A stretch of DNA of 64,000 bases from assembly GCF_001988955.1 (NCBI RefSeq), contig NZ_CP014263.1, positions 3,001,001 through 3,065,000 on the forward strand. The letters are read 5' to 3'. The stretch is from Spirosoma montaniterrae (GTDB lineage: Bacteria > Bacteroidota > Bacteroidia > Cytophagales > Spirosomataceae). The stretch's first letter is position 1, and the number at the start of each line of letters is the position of its first letter. Of this stretch, positions 41,274 to 50,408 are shown in pieces. A model generated the notes under the pieces. The model was not told the origin of the DNA and did not search any database. It saw only the letters and a list, made by a program, of their open reading frames with translations. A program made the position numbers and the translations under genes.

Positions 41274-42080
41274 CTACGAAAACTCCGTCATAGTTTCCAA
41301 ATTCCCCAACTGTTCGCTGTAGATGGGATGCCGGTCGAGCCAGTCGGAAAGCAATTGGTTGAAGCGGTCGGGGCATTCCATCATGGGCGCGTGACAGCAC
41401 TTGTCGATGAAATACAGCTCTGAGTCGGCAATGAGCCGATTAAACTCATGCCCAACCTCGGCAGGTGTAATGGTATCGTTCAGCCCCCAGACCAACAGCG
41501 TTGGCACCCGGATTTTATACAAATCTTTGGCAACATTGTTACGCTGCGCCGATTTGGCAATACCTACAATGTTCATACATTTAGGTATACTGCTGGTAAT
41601 CTCGAATACCTCGTCGATCAGTTCTTTTGAGGCTACTTTCGGGTCATAAAACGTGTAGGCTACCCGCTCGGCAATGTACTCGTAGCTGCCGCGCTTGGGG
41701 AATGAGCCGCCCATACCGTTCTCAAATAAACCCGAACTGCCTGTTAGCACCATGCGCCGAACCCGGTCGGGATTTTTGAACGTGTACAGAATCGATAAAT
41801 GCCCGCCCAACGAGTTGCCCAGCAGCGTCAGGTCGTGTAAATCTTTCTGATCGACAAATTTTTCGACAAAGGCCACCAACCCTTCGAGGCTGGCCTGTCG
41901 CACAGGCATGTCATAAATAGGCAGCATCGGGATTACGACCCGGTATTGCCTTGAAAACGTATTAATTACACTATCCCAGTTACTGAGTGCCCCAAACAGG
42001 CCGTGTAATAATAGCAGCACATCGCCCTGCCCTTCATCAACATAGCGGAAACCCGCTTCTTCTTTCAGTTGGTAGTTCAT
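41274..42080 (-). CDS. Alpha/beta hydrolase
   Basis: A 268-residue hydrolase with the nucleophile elbow LLGNSLGGHLS (Ser about residue 90), an oxyanion LLLLHGLFG, and the catalytic His in CCHAPMMECPDRF. An Asp in WGLNDTITP completes the triad. The substrate is unknown. It overlaps the stop of the amidotransferase gene by 4 nt (ATGA), so the two are translationally coupled. Confidence 0.85.
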   Translation of the reverse strand: MNYQLKEEAGFRYVDEGQGDVLLLLHGLFGALSNWDSVINTFSRQYRVVIPMLPIYDMPVRQASLEGLVAFVEKFVDQKDLHDLTLLGNSLGGHLSILYTFKNPDRVRRMVLTGSSGLFENGMGGSFPKRGSYEYIAERVAYTFYDPKVASKELIDEVFEITSSIPKCMNIVGIAKSAQRNNVAKDLYKIRVPTLLVWGLNDTITPAEVGHEFNRLIADSELYFIDKCCHAPMMECPDRFNQLLSDWLDRHPIYSEQLGNLETMTEFS

Positions 42081-42688
42081 ACATGTTGTGAGATTAGCGT
42101 TGTGGCGGAATAGGTATTTGGCAATGATACAAAATCAATCCAGTTTTTTAGCAATACTGTCCCATATTCCGTTAGTGCAGCTTCAGGATGAAACTGAACG
42201 CCCCAAATGGGTAGCCAACGATGCCGGAATGCCATAACCTCGCCAGCATCAGTCGACAGCAGCGGCAGCAGCGTACCGGGCAAATTGGTTAATAGCAGCG
42301 AGTGATAGCGGGTAACGTTGAAACAGTCTGGCAACGTTTGCGTCAGCACGTCGTCGGTCAGTACGCGCACTGGCGAGACTTTGCCATGCATAGGCCGTTC
42401 GGCAGGGGTAAGCGTAGCACCGAAAAACTCGCCAAGAGCCTGATGCCCCAGACAAACGCCCAGCATTGGCACGTGTTGATAGTAGCCATCAATAACCTGC
42501 ATGAGTTGCCCGGCCCGGCGAGGTATACCCGGCCCCGGCGACAGCACGACGGCGTCGGGCCGATGATGGGGAAGTTTCGCCGGCCATTCGTTATTGCGTA
42601 TGACATGGCAGGTCGCTCCTGCCTGTTGCAGGTAATCGACCAGCATGTACGTAAACGAATCGAAGTTATCAATCACCAGCAGTTCCAT
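42077..42688 (-). CDS. Aminodeoxychorismate/anthranilate synthase glutamine amidotransferase
   Basis: A 203-residue class I amidotransferase that feeds ammonia to chorismate-using enzymes for folate (PabA) or tryptophan (TrpG). It has DNFDSFTYMLVDYL, SPGPGIP, the nucleophile GVCLGHQALGE and the HPEAALTE His/Glu. No chorismate-binding subunit is adjacent, so PabA versus TrpG cannot be decided. Confidence 0.9.
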   Translation of the reverse strand: MELLVIDNFDSFTYMLVDYLQQAGATCHVIRNNEWPAKLPHHRPDAVVLSPGPGIPRRAGQLMQVIDGYYQHVPMLGVCLGHQALGEFFGATLTPAERPMHGKVSPVRVLTDDVLTQTLPDCFNVTRYHSLLLTNLPGTLLPLLSTDAGEVMAFRHRWLPIWGVQFHPEAALTEYGTVLLKNWIDFVSLPNTYSATTLISQHV

Positions 42689-42918
42689 ACCACTATACTT
42701 AATCTACTTTGGCAAAATTAACACCTTCTAAAAAAAAGCAATAACAGTAATTTACCTATATACTGATTATCAGCATATTATTTTTTTATTATCATTGATA
42801 TGTGCAATATTTATCAAAAAAGTACCACAGTATGAGCTATCCATATGGCTCATTTGTATAACGCAGACTTGCGTACATTTGCCAACAACGTTTCTTGTCC
42901 ATCAATTTACGCTGACGT

Positions 42919-44172
42919 ATGCCCGCAGAATCGCCCATTATTATTGTTGGGGCCGGTATGGCCGGTCTGACCTGTGCCGTTTATCTGAAACAGGCCGGTA
43001 TCGACGCGCTGTTGCTCGAAGCTTCCGATGGCGTGGGCGGGCGCGTTCGGACCGATATTGTCGATGGGTTTTTATTAGATCGGGGCTTTCAGATTCTGCT
43101 TACAGCTTATCCCGAAGCAAAGCGGTTGCTTAACTATTCGTCGCTCGACCTGCAACTGTTTCGGTCGGGCGCGCTGATTCGGCACCGCGAACCTAATGCA
43201 TCGGCAGAATGGATGAAATTACTGAACCCATTTCAGGAGCCATTGTCGGTGATTCAAACGCTGACGTCGCCCGTGGGTACAATTGCCGACAAAATCCGAA
43301 TTGTGGAACTGTTGCGTCGAACGCAATCGCTGACCATCAGCGAGTTGTTTGCACAAACGCCTACCACAACCTTTGCACTGCTGCACGAAATGGGTTTTTC
43401 CGATCAACTAATCGAACGGTTTTTCCGTCCTTTTTTTGGCGGTGTTTTTCTGGAAGATGCCCTCCTTACGTCGAGTAATTTCTTCGAGTTCTGCTTCCGC
43501 ATGTTCTTCGTGGGCGATGCTGCCGTACCGGCGCGGGGCATTGGAGCCATTGCCGAACAGTTAGCTAATCGGCTCACACCCGGCCAGATCCGACTGAACA
43601 GCCCCGTCGCTCAAATTGACGGTCAGCGCATTCAACTGGTATCGGGCGAGACACTATCGGCCCGCGCCATAGTACTGGCCGTCGATGCGGCTCAGGCGGC
43701 CCGGCTGCTCCATCGTTCGGTGCCTGCCGAGCGTGGGTTTACGCATACAACCTGCACCTACTTCGCAGCCAGCCAATCGCCCAACACCCAGAAGTTACTG
43801 ATGCTGAATACGCAACGTAGTTCTGCCGTGCATAATATTGCCGTTATGAGCGACATCGCCCCCGCTTATGCGCCCGCCGGTCAGTCGCTTGTTTCGGTCA
43901 GTACGCAGGGGCTGGAACTGGTCGACGAAGTAGCTCTGACGCTACACATTCGTCGGGAGTTGAGCGAGTGGTTCGGGGCCGACGTGCAGCAGTGGCGTCA
44001 CCTGAAAACGTATCACATTCCGCACGCGCTGCCTGCCTACGGCCCAGAGGCTGTACATCAGCCGCTTCAACTGTCGGCAACGTTGTACCAATGTGGCGAT
44101 CAGACGGCCTATCCATCGCTCAATGCTGCCATGCAAACAGGTCGCGAAGTGGCAGAACTGATTAGCCGATAG
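42919..44172 (+). CDS. FAD-dependent amine-oxidase/phytoene-desaturase-like oxidoreductase
   Basis: A 417-residue flavoprotein with IIIVGAGMAGLTCAVYL (residues 7-23), LLEASDGVGGRVRT and DRGFQILLTAYPEA. PSLNAAMQTGREVAELI is the usual C-terminal FAD contact. It belongs to the amino-oxidase superfamily; substrate unknown. A TACATTTG -7-like motif lies near 42877. The upstream 230 nt are AT-rich and hold no gene. It is followed after 10 nt by the Baeyer-Villiger-type enzyme. Confidence 0.82.
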   Translation: MPAESPIIIVGAGMAGLTCAVYLKQAGIDALLLEASDGVGGRVRTDIVDGFLLDRGFQILLTAYPEAKRLLNYSSLDLQLFRSGALIRHREPNASAEWMKLLNPFQEPLSVIQTLTSPVGTIADKIRIVELLRRTQSLTISELFAQTPTTTFALLHEMGFSDQLIERFFRPFFGGVFLEDALLTSSNFFEFCFRMFFVGDAAVPARGIGAIAEQLANRLTPGQIRLNSPVAQIDGQRIQLVSGETLSARAIVLAVDAAQAARLLHRSVPAERGFTHTTCTYFAASQSPNTQKLLMLNTQRSSAVHNIAVMSDIAPAYAPAGQSLVSVSTQGLELVDEVALTLHIRRELSEWFGADVQQWRHLKTYHIPHALPAYGPEAVHQPLQLSATLYQCGDQTAYPSLNAAMQTGREVAELISR

Positions 44173-44182
44173 CACGTGCAAT

Positions 44183-45655
44183 ATGAAACCCGATGTTGAC
44201 GTAGCGATTGTAGGAGCCGGTTTTGCCGGATTGGGTGCGGCCATCCGGCTGCAACAGCGTGGCAAAACGTCGTTCGTTATTTTTGAACGAGCTTCCGACG
44301 TTGGCGGCACCTGGCGCGACAACGTGTATCCGAACTGTGCCTGCGACGTGCCTTCGCATTTGTACTCCTTTTCATTTGCTCCCAACCCGGCCTGGTCGCG
44401 GAAGTATTCGCCACAGCCGGAGATTCTGACGTATCTCCAGAACGTAGTTGAGCAGTTTACGCTTCGGCCATACATTCGCTTCCGTACCGACATTGTCCGA
44501 ACCGAGTTTTCGGAACAAACCGGCTTCTGGACGCTTACCGACCGGGCTGGCAACGTTACTACAGCCCGTGTGGTGGTTGGTGCTACCGGCCCTCTCAACC
44601 GGCTCAGCCTGCCGAAACTGCCAGGCATCGAAACTTTTACCGGACCCGCCTTTCACACCAGTAACTGGAATACGTCGACGGATCTGACAGGCAAGCGTGT
44701 AGCTGTTGTCGGCACCGGAGCCAGTGCTATTCAGGTGGTTCCGGCTATTGCGCCGAAGGTGGCACAACTGACTGTTTTTCAGCGCACAGCTCCTTATGTA
44801 ACACCCCGTCAGGACCGGCAGACGTCGGCGTTTGAACAGCGGCTGTTTGCCTCGATTCCGCTCGTCCGAAAAGCCTACCGGGGGGCAATCTTCTGGCTGA
44901 ACGAGTTAACGGGTTTGTCGTTTCTGGGCAACGAAACGCTGCACAAAGTTGGCTCATCCATTGCCCGCAAACACCTCGAAACAGCAATCAGCGATCCCGA
45001 ACTCCGGCGCAAAGCCACGCCCGATTATAAGATGGGCTGCAAACGCGTGCTGGTTTCCGACGATTATTACCCGGCTCTCGCCCGCCCAAACGTTGAGTTA
45101 GTGACCGACCCGATTGCGGAGGTCAGGCCGAACAGCCTTGTTACCACCGACGGCACCGAGCGGCCCGTAGACGTGCTTATTTACGCAACAGGCTTTACCG
45201 TGGCGTCTATTGTTTCAGACCTCAGCATACGGGGCCGGGCGGGCAGGAAGTTATTCGACGAGTGGCTGACAACCGGACCACAGGCGCATTACGGCATTAC
45301 GGTGTCGGGTTTCCCGAATCTGCTGTTATTGGTAGGCCCCAACACGGGACTGGGCCATAATTCCATCGTTCATATAATCGAGTCGCAGCTTAACTACATG
45401 ATAAGCTATCTCGATTTACTGGATAGGGCAGGTGAAGGCGTGTTTCTGGACGTTCGGCCCGATGCCCAGGAAGCGTATAACAACACTATTCAACAACGAA
45501 TGATTGGCACGGTCTGGGCATCGGGGTGCCGAAGCTGGTACATGGACGCGCAGGGACGCAATACCACCATCTGGCCCGCGCTGGCGTCAACCTACCGAAA
45601 CGCTACGCGCCGAGTCAACCCGGCTGATTATGAACGCTGCCATCGCCCGACCTGA
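44183..45655 (+). CDS. Flavin monooxygenase of the Baeyer-Villiger type
   Basis: A 490-residue FAD/NADPH enzyme that inserts oxygen next to carbonyls. The FAD motif is VAIVGAGFAGLGAAIRL, and the BVMO fingerprint FTGPAFHTSNWN is present at about residue 150. The second Rossmann motif is VAVVGTGASAIQVV. NCACDVPSHLYSFSF is typical of the family. The last 69 nt overlap the convergent gene at 45587-46618. Confidence 0.88.
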   Translation: MKPDVDVAIVGAGFAGLGAAIRLQQRGKTSFVIFERASDVGGTWRDNVYPNCACDVPSHLYSFSFAPNPAWSRKYSPQPEILTYLQNVVEQFTLRPYIRFRTDIVRTEFSEQTGFWTLTDRAGNVTTARVVVGATGPLNRLSLPKLPGIETFTGPAFHTSNWNTSTDLTGKRVAVVGTGASAIQVVPAIAPKVAQLTVFQRTAPYVTPRQDRQTSAFEQRLFASIPLVRKAYRGAIFWLNELTGLSFLGNETLHKVGSSIARKHLETAISDPELRRKATPDYKMGCKRVLVSDDYYPALARPNVELVTDPIAEVRPNSLVTTDGTERPVDVLIYATGFTVASIVSDLSIRGRAGRKLFDEWLTTGPQAHYGITVSGFPNLLLLVGPNTGLGHNSIVHIIESQLNYMISYLDLLDRAGEGVFLDVRPDAQEAYNNTIQQRMIGTVWASGCRSWYMDAQGRNTTIWPALASTYRNATRRVNPADYERCHRPT

Positions 45656-46618
45656 TACAAATGCCCGCTCAACGCCTGAACGCAGATCGCTCAGACTATC
45701 TGCGCCAAAACCGTCGCCCCCAAACAGCAGTGGAAATGGTGCCGACGCAGCCAGAAACGGAGCCGGGTGTTGCCGTTCGGCGTGGCTATATCGCCAGCGA
45801 TGTACCTGCACGACGCCGACGGTTTCGGCAGGAATCCGACGCTGCAATTGAGTCAGCAATTGGCGGCCAGCGGCCTCCAGATCACCGTCGAGGTTTTCGC
45901 GGCTGAACGAGCTACTGGCATGAATCGTGACGGATGGCTGCTCGGGCGAGATGCCTTTCTGCTGATTATCAACTACCCAGGCCACGTCAGGCGTGGGCGA
46001 TTGCCAGAAACCTGGTGCCGGTATCAGGCCCGACCGCTCTACGGTTGCCAGCACCGTCAGACACGGCTCATAAGAAATAGCATCGAGCGCGATACAGTCG
46101 GCGGCTTCGAGCCTGCAATCGCTGTCGTTCAACAGGGCGAGGGCCTGCGGAACGGGTATCGTCAGCAACAGCGCATTGGCCCGGTACTCGTTTCCGGCTT
46201 CGGTTTGCACCAGCCAGCCAGTCGACTCAGCGGCTACCCGAACCACCTTTTCGTTTAGTTCAATGCGTAATCCCTGCGCAAGGTGTTTGGCGATACCGCT
46301 CATGCCTCCCGTGCCTACGTAATTCACTGCCTCTTCCGATTGCCAGATTGCTGTTGTATTAGCTGCCCGGAGCGTTTCTATGCACTGCTGAAATTCGGGC
46401 GTCTGCGCGGTTATGTACTGTGCGCCGTGGTCGGCGCGTGCGCGGTCGATGCGTCGGGTTGCCATACGACCGCCAACGCCCCGGCCTTTGTCGAGAACGG
46501 TAACGTCGTAGCCGAGTTGCGTGAGTTCGCGGGCGGCTGTCAGGCCAGCTATTCCCGCTCCAATGATGAGTACAGACAAGGTAGATTTCGCATTTTTTGG
46601 CGTACTTCGTACTGCCAC
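45587..46618 (-). CDS. Renalase-like NAD(P)/FAD oxidoreductase
   Basis: A 343-residue flavoprotein with VLIIGAGIAGLTAARELTQL, VLDKGRGVGGRMATRR and ADHGAQYIT, and the C-terminal FGGDGFGADSLSDLRSGVERA. This fits the renalase-like group that repairs or oxidises NAD(P)H isomers. The 3' end is antisense to the end of the monooxygenase gene. The first 22 nt overlap a divergent start, which may be misplaced. Confidence 0.82.
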   Translation of the reverse strand: MAVRSTPKNAKSTLSVLIIGAGIAGLTAARELTQLGYDVTVLDKGRGVGGRMATRRIDRARADHGAQYITAQTPEFQQCIETLRAANTTAIWQSEEAVNYVGTGGMSGIAKHLAQGLRIELNEKVVRVAAESTGWLVQTEAGNEYRANALLLTIPVPQALALLNDSDCRLEAADCIALDAISYEPCLTVLATVERSGLIPAPGFWQSPTPDVAWVVDNQQKGISPEQPSVTIHASSSFSRENLDGDLEAAGRQLLTQLQRRIPAETVGVVQVHRWRYSHAERQHPAPFLAASAPFPLLFGGDGFGADSLSDLRSGVERAFVSGRAMAAFIISRVDSARSVSVG

Positions 46619-47460
46619 TGAATTGTGACCGCAAAGCTAAAGTTCTTTTGCATTTTATCCGTCGATACCTGCTTCCGTTGCTCATTGCCCTACCCATTGG
46701 CTTCGTTTGGCTATACCCCCAGCTCCTGCGGTGTATGCGCGTTGGTGCGTCCGATGCGTTTCAGACGTTGCCGGGCGTACCGGGCGTTTATGTCAGCCGC
46801 ATGGCTACAGTCCGGCAGCAGACGCAACTCCGCGAACACATCAAAACCGCCCGTGCTCGCATACGTCGGTTCTGGGGCGATCAGCGGGGCCGGGCAGTGC
46901 TGATTTATTGCCCGCAACAAGCTGATTACGAACGTTATTGTATAGGGGGCGAAGGAGCCGGGTGTAGCCTCGGCACGCCCTGGGGCGAATCGTTTTTAGT
47001 GCTTGGCCCCGAAGGTAACAATGCCGACGTGATGGCCCACGAACTCTGCCACGACGAACTGTTTGCCCGGCTGGGGTGGTGGCGCGTGAAGCAGCAAATT
47101 CCAGTCTGGTTCAACGAAGGTCTGGCACTGATGGTCGATTATCGATTTACCGATCCGGCAGTGTGGGAGCAACCGGGTCAATTGCCCCCCGAACACGCCG
47201 ACAGCGAACTCATGCCGCTTGCTCCTCCTGCCATGCGCCCGCTTACCAGTCTCGAAACTACCCGCGATTTCTTCGGTGGCGACTACGACGATGTTATGCT
47301 GGCTTATCAGACAGCCGCCGATGAGGTGTCGCGCTGGCTGCTGGTTGCAGGCCGTTCGGGCGTTCCGGCACTAACGAACGCTGTTGCCAACGGCGAAAAC
47401 TTCGGTGTCGTATACCGTCGGCTGGAGCGGGACAAGCGTAACCCTGCTCCCGTAAAATAG
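46597..47460 (+). CDS. Membrane-anchored gluzincin-like zinc peptidase
   Basis: A protein of up to 287 residues with one N-terminal membrane helix (YLLPLLIALPIGFVWLYP) and the zinc motif MAHELCHDELF (HExxH), followed by WFNEGLALMVDY with the third ligand Glu. This is the M1/M48-like arrangement. The domain should face the periplasm. The ATG at 46597 overlaps the divergent gene; a TTG at 46648 would avoid this and still include the membrane helix. Followed by a terminator. Confidence 0.78.
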   Translation: MAYFVLPLNCDRKAKVLLHFIRRYLLPLLIALPIGFVWLYPQLLRCMRVGASDAFQTLPGVPGVYVSRMATVRQQTQLREHIKTARARIRRFWGDQRGRAVLIYCPQQADYERYCIGGEGAGCSLGTPWGESFLVLGPEGNNADVMAHELCHDELFARLGWWRVKQQIPVWFNEGLALMVDYRFTDPAVWEQPGQLPPEHADSELMPLAPPAMRPLTSLETTRDFFGGDYDDVMLAYQTAADEVSRWLLVAGRSGVPALTNAVANGENFGVVYRRLERDKRNPAPVK

Positions 47461-47466
47461 CGACAG

Positions 47467-47498
47467 CGGGTTGAGAACGCTGTAACCCGGTTTTCTTT
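47467..47498 (+). terminator. Terminator after the zinc peptidase gene
   Basis: CGGGTT (47467-47472) pairs with AACCCG (47484-47489), followed by GTTTTCTTT. The stem is short, so it is moderately convincing. Confidence 0.5.
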
Positions 47499-48411
47499 AT
47501 CGTTCCACTTCGTTGGGCAGATGGGCCAGAATCTCGCTTTTGAGTGCGTAGATAAGCTGGCGTTTCAAGAAGCTGCGGTGCATTACCAGACTCACTTCGC
47601 GCACTGGCTGGGGCGTGGCAAACGGGCGCAGTCTGGCCCGGCGCGTTTTGTCCATATCGAGCGTAGCCAGAAACGGAAGCAGCGTAAAGCCATTTTGCCG
47701 GTCAATAAGTTTGATCAACGTTTCGAGGGAGCCGGTTTCGTAACGGAGCGGGGTGTTGCTGTTCGGCTGGCGGTCGGCACCACACAGGTCAAGTACCTGA
47801 TTACGAAAGCAATGCCCTTCGGTGAGCAACCATAAACCATCCGTTTGCAGGTCGGCAGGCGTTACTACCGTTTTCCCGAACAACGGGTGTGAGTCAGCCG
47901 CGTAAACAACGAGTTTCTCCCGAAAAAGTGGCAGTTCGGTAATACCGTTTTCGGATAAAGGCGTTACCACCAACCCTACATCAATGAGACCGTTGCGAAG
48001 CCGCTCCACAATCTGCTCCGTAACCAACTCCTGAATCTGCACCGAAACCGCCGAATAGTTGACCACAAAATCGCCGATAAAATAGGGCAACAGATACGGG
48101 GCCAGCGTTGGAATGATGCCAATGCGCAGATCGCCCTGAAGATCATTTTTCGACTCGCTGACAATTTCGGGAATGCGCCGGGCCGACCGCAGCACCTCCC
48201 TCGCCTGAGTCAGAATGGCCTGTCCGGTTTCAGTGGGCACAACGGGTTGTTTCGAGCGGTCAAAAACCAACACACCCAACTCATCTTCTAATTTCTGAAT
48301 CTGCATACTTAACGTTGGCTGCGTTACGTGGCAGGCTTCGGCAGCGGTGGCAAAATGCCGGTAGGTATCAACGGCAACAATATAATCTAACTGCGACAAG
48401 GTCATGCTCAT
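47497..48411 (-). CDS. oxyR: OxyR-type LysR-family peroxide regulator
   Basis: A 304-residue LysR regulator. The helix-turn-helix is at residues 1-60 (LSQLDYIVAVDTYRHFATAA then CHVTQPTLSMQIQKLE). In the effector domain, EGHCFRNQVLDLCG has the two cysteines that form the redox disulfide in OxyR. It should activate peroxide-defence genes. It is divergent from the secreted protein gene at 48509. Confidence 0.9.
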   Translation of the reverse strand: MSMTLSQLDYIVAVDTYRHFATAAEACHVTQPTLSMQIQKLEDELGVLVFDRSKQPVVPTETGQAILTQAREVLRSARRIPEIVSESKNDLQGDLRIGIIPTLAPYLLPYFIGDFVVNYSAVSVQIQELVTEQIVERLRNGLIDVGLVVTPLSENGITELPLFREKLVVYAADSHPLFGKTVVTPADLQTDGLWLLTEGHCFRNQVLDLCGADRQPNSNTPLRYETGSLETLIKLIDRQNGFTLLPFLATLDMDKTRRARLRPFATPQPVREVSLVMHRSFLKRQLIYALKSEILAHLPNEVER

Positions 48412-48508
48412 GCCTATGTGTTATCAATAAAATCTATACAAATCTAAGTCCTATAAGTTCTAAACGAAGCGTTGAATCATCTACATTTGCCATTAAAACG
48501 CATCGTTC

Positions 48509-49297
48509 ATGAAAACACCTCAACTACTCCTCTTTTTTCTACTGCTCAACATAGTCGTGGTACAGGCGCAGTCCCGCAAAACGACTAACCCGCCCGCACC
48601 GGGTTTCGACCTGGCTGGTTCCGACGCTAAAGCCGTTCAGATTGCCGACGACGTGATGGCTGCAATGGGTGGCCGAAAAGCCTGGGACGAAACTCATCTG
48701 ATTGCCTGGAATTTTTTCGGTTTTCGGAAATTGGTCTGGGACAAATGGTCGGGTAACGTGCGGGTCGATAACCTGCGCGATGATCAGACCGTGCTGTTGA
48801 ATATCAACAACAATCAGGGCCGCGTATTCAGAAATGGGCAGGAACTGACCGAACCTGATTCGGTAGCCAAATATGTTCGTCAGGGCAAGAATGCCTGGAT
48901 AAACGACTCGTACTGGTTGGTGATGCCATTTAAACTTAAAGATTCGGGCGTGACGCTGAAATACCTCGGCGAAGAAGCCACCAAGGATAGCCGCCCCGCC
49001 GACGTACTGCAACTGACGTTCAAGAATGTTGGGACTACACCCGATAACAAGTACAAAGTCTGGGTCGATAAACAATCGCATTTAGTAACGCAGTGGGCAC
49101 ATTATCCGAAAGCTACCGACGAACAGCCGCGCTTTACGCTTCCGTGGGCTGATTATCAACGCCACGGCCAAATTCTGCTCTCCGGCGAACGGGGCGACCG
49201 CGACCTGACCGACATCATGGTATTTACGGGACTGCCCGGCGAAGTCTTCAGCAGTTTCACCCGCACCGACCTGAGCCGCTACCCACAGGCAAAATAA
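48509..49297 (+). CDS. Secreted protein, LolA-like beta fold possible
   Basis: A 262-residue protein with a signal peptide (residues 1-20, ending VQAQ). The rest is beta-rich: FFGFRKLVWDKWSGNVRV, TVLLNINNNQGRVFRNG and KYKVWVDKQSHLVTQW resemble the lipoprotein-carrier (LolA/LolB) fold. No catalytic motif is seen. A TACATTTG -7-like motif lies upstream of the start. Function unknown. Confidence 0.7.
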   Translation: MKTPQLLLFFLLLNIVVVQAQSRKTTNPPAPGFDLAGSDAKAVQIADDVMAAMGGRKAWDETHLIAWNFFGFRKLVWDKWSGNVRVDNLRDDQTVLLNINNNQGRVFRNGQELTEPDSVAKYVRQGKNAWINDSYWLVMPFKLKDSGVTLKYLGEEATKDSRPADVLQLTFKNVGTTPDNKYKVWVDKQSHLVTQWAHYPKATDEQPRFTLPWADYQRHGQILLSGERGDRDLTDIMVFTGLPGEVFSSFTRTDLSRYPQAK

Positions 49298-49329
49298 ACT
49301 TACTACTTCATACCGCTGTTTCCCTGTAC

Positions 49330-50391
49330 ATGGAAGCACCTGCTCTGCAACAATTCGCCACCGCCCCCAAAGCTCCCGGCAAAACGGGCGTTCTACTTGT
49401 TAATTTAGGTACGCCCGATAGCCCATCGGTGTCCGACGTTCGCAAATACCTGCGCGAGTTTCTGATGGATGGCCGCGTTATCGATATTCCGTTTATTCCG
49501 CGTTTTCTGCTCGTCAACGGCATCATTGCCCCGTTCCGGGCACCAAAATCGGCCAAGACGTATAAAGAAGTCTGGACCGAAAACGGGTCGCCCCTGAAGT
49601 ATTACGGCGAAGTGAACGAGCGGCAGTTACAGCAGGCTCTCGGCCATGCGTATGTAGTTCGGCTGGCGATGCGCTATCAAAGCCCCAGCATTGACGCGGG
49701 GCTGAGCGAGTTTCAGCGGCTCGGCCTGACCGACATCATCGTGATTCCGCTCTTTCCTCAATATGCTTCGGCCACCACGGGTTCGGTATATGAGAAGGTG
49801 ATGGACGTGTTGAAGACCTGGCAGGTAATTCCGCAGGTACGGTTCGTGAATCGGTTTCTTGAACACCCCAAATTTATCGAAGGGTTCGTACAGCTTGGCC
49901 GCAAATACATGGCCGACTATGAGTACGACCACTTTCTGTTCAGCTACCACGGCCTGCCCGAACGGCAAATTCGCAAAGGCGACATTACAAAGTCGGTTTG
50001 CCAGTTGGGCGAATGCTGTGGCTCATTACGCGCCGACAATCAGCATTGTTACCGGGCGCAGTGCTTTGAAACTACCCGCCGGTTGGTGCGTGAACTGGGC
50101 ATACCCGAAGGCAAGTACACGACCTGTTTCCAGTCGCGGCTGGGCCGTGACCCCTGGATTCAACCCTATACCGAAGATACAATTCGGAAACTGGCAAAAG
50201 ACGGTATTAAGAGCGTACTGGCTTTTTCACCCGCTTTCGTAGCCGATTGTCTGGAAACGACAATTGAAGTCGGCGAAGAATACAAAGAGTTGTTTGAAGA
50301 ACTGGGCGGCCAGCACTGGCAGTTAGTAGAAAGCCTGAACGACAGCCCGTTATGGGTTGAAACGCTGGTCGATTTGGTTAAAACGGCGTAA
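49330..50391 (+). CDS. hemH: Ferrochelatase
   Basis: A 353-residue enzyme that inserts Fe2+ into protoporphyrin IX in the last step of heme synthesis. It has GVLLVNLGTPDSPSVSDV, VIPLFPQYASATTGSV, FSYHGLPERQIRKGD (catalytic His) and SPAFVADCLETTIEVG (Glu). CQLGECCG adds cysteines that may bind an Fe-S cluster. The cytochrome c gene lies just downstream on the other strand. Confidence 0.95.
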   Translation: MEAPALQQFATAPKAPGKTGVLLVNLGTPDSPSVSDVRKYLREFLMDGRVIDIPFIPRFLLVNGIIAPFRAPKSAKTYKEVWTENGSPLKYYGEVNERQLQQALGHAYVVRLAMRYQSPSIDAGLSEFQRLGLTDIIVIPLFPQYASATTGSVYEKVMDVLKTWQVIPQVRFVNRFLEHPKFIEGFVQLGRKYMADYEYDHFLFSYHGLPERQIRKGDITKSVCQLGECCGSLRADNQHCYRAQCFETTRRLVRELGIPEGKYTTCFQSRLGRDPWIQPYTEDTIRKLAKDGIKSVLAFSPAFVADCLETTIEVGEEYKELFEELGGQHWQLVESLNDSPLWVETLVDLVKTA

Positions 50392-50406
50392 AAAATACGC
50401 CGTTTT
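50380..50406. terminator. Bidirectional terminator between hemH and the cytochrome c gene
   Basis: AAAACGGCGTA (50380-50390) pairs perfectly with TACGCCGTTTT (50396-50406), with an AAAAA loop. The hemH stop codon is inside it. A and T tracts on both sides let it work for both convergent genes. Confidence 0.85.
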
Positions 50407-50408
50407 AA

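Noticed and set aside
42302..42721. Plus-strand frame opposite the PabA/TrpG gene
   Set aside because: The minus strand has all amidotransferase motifs and a coupled downstream gene.
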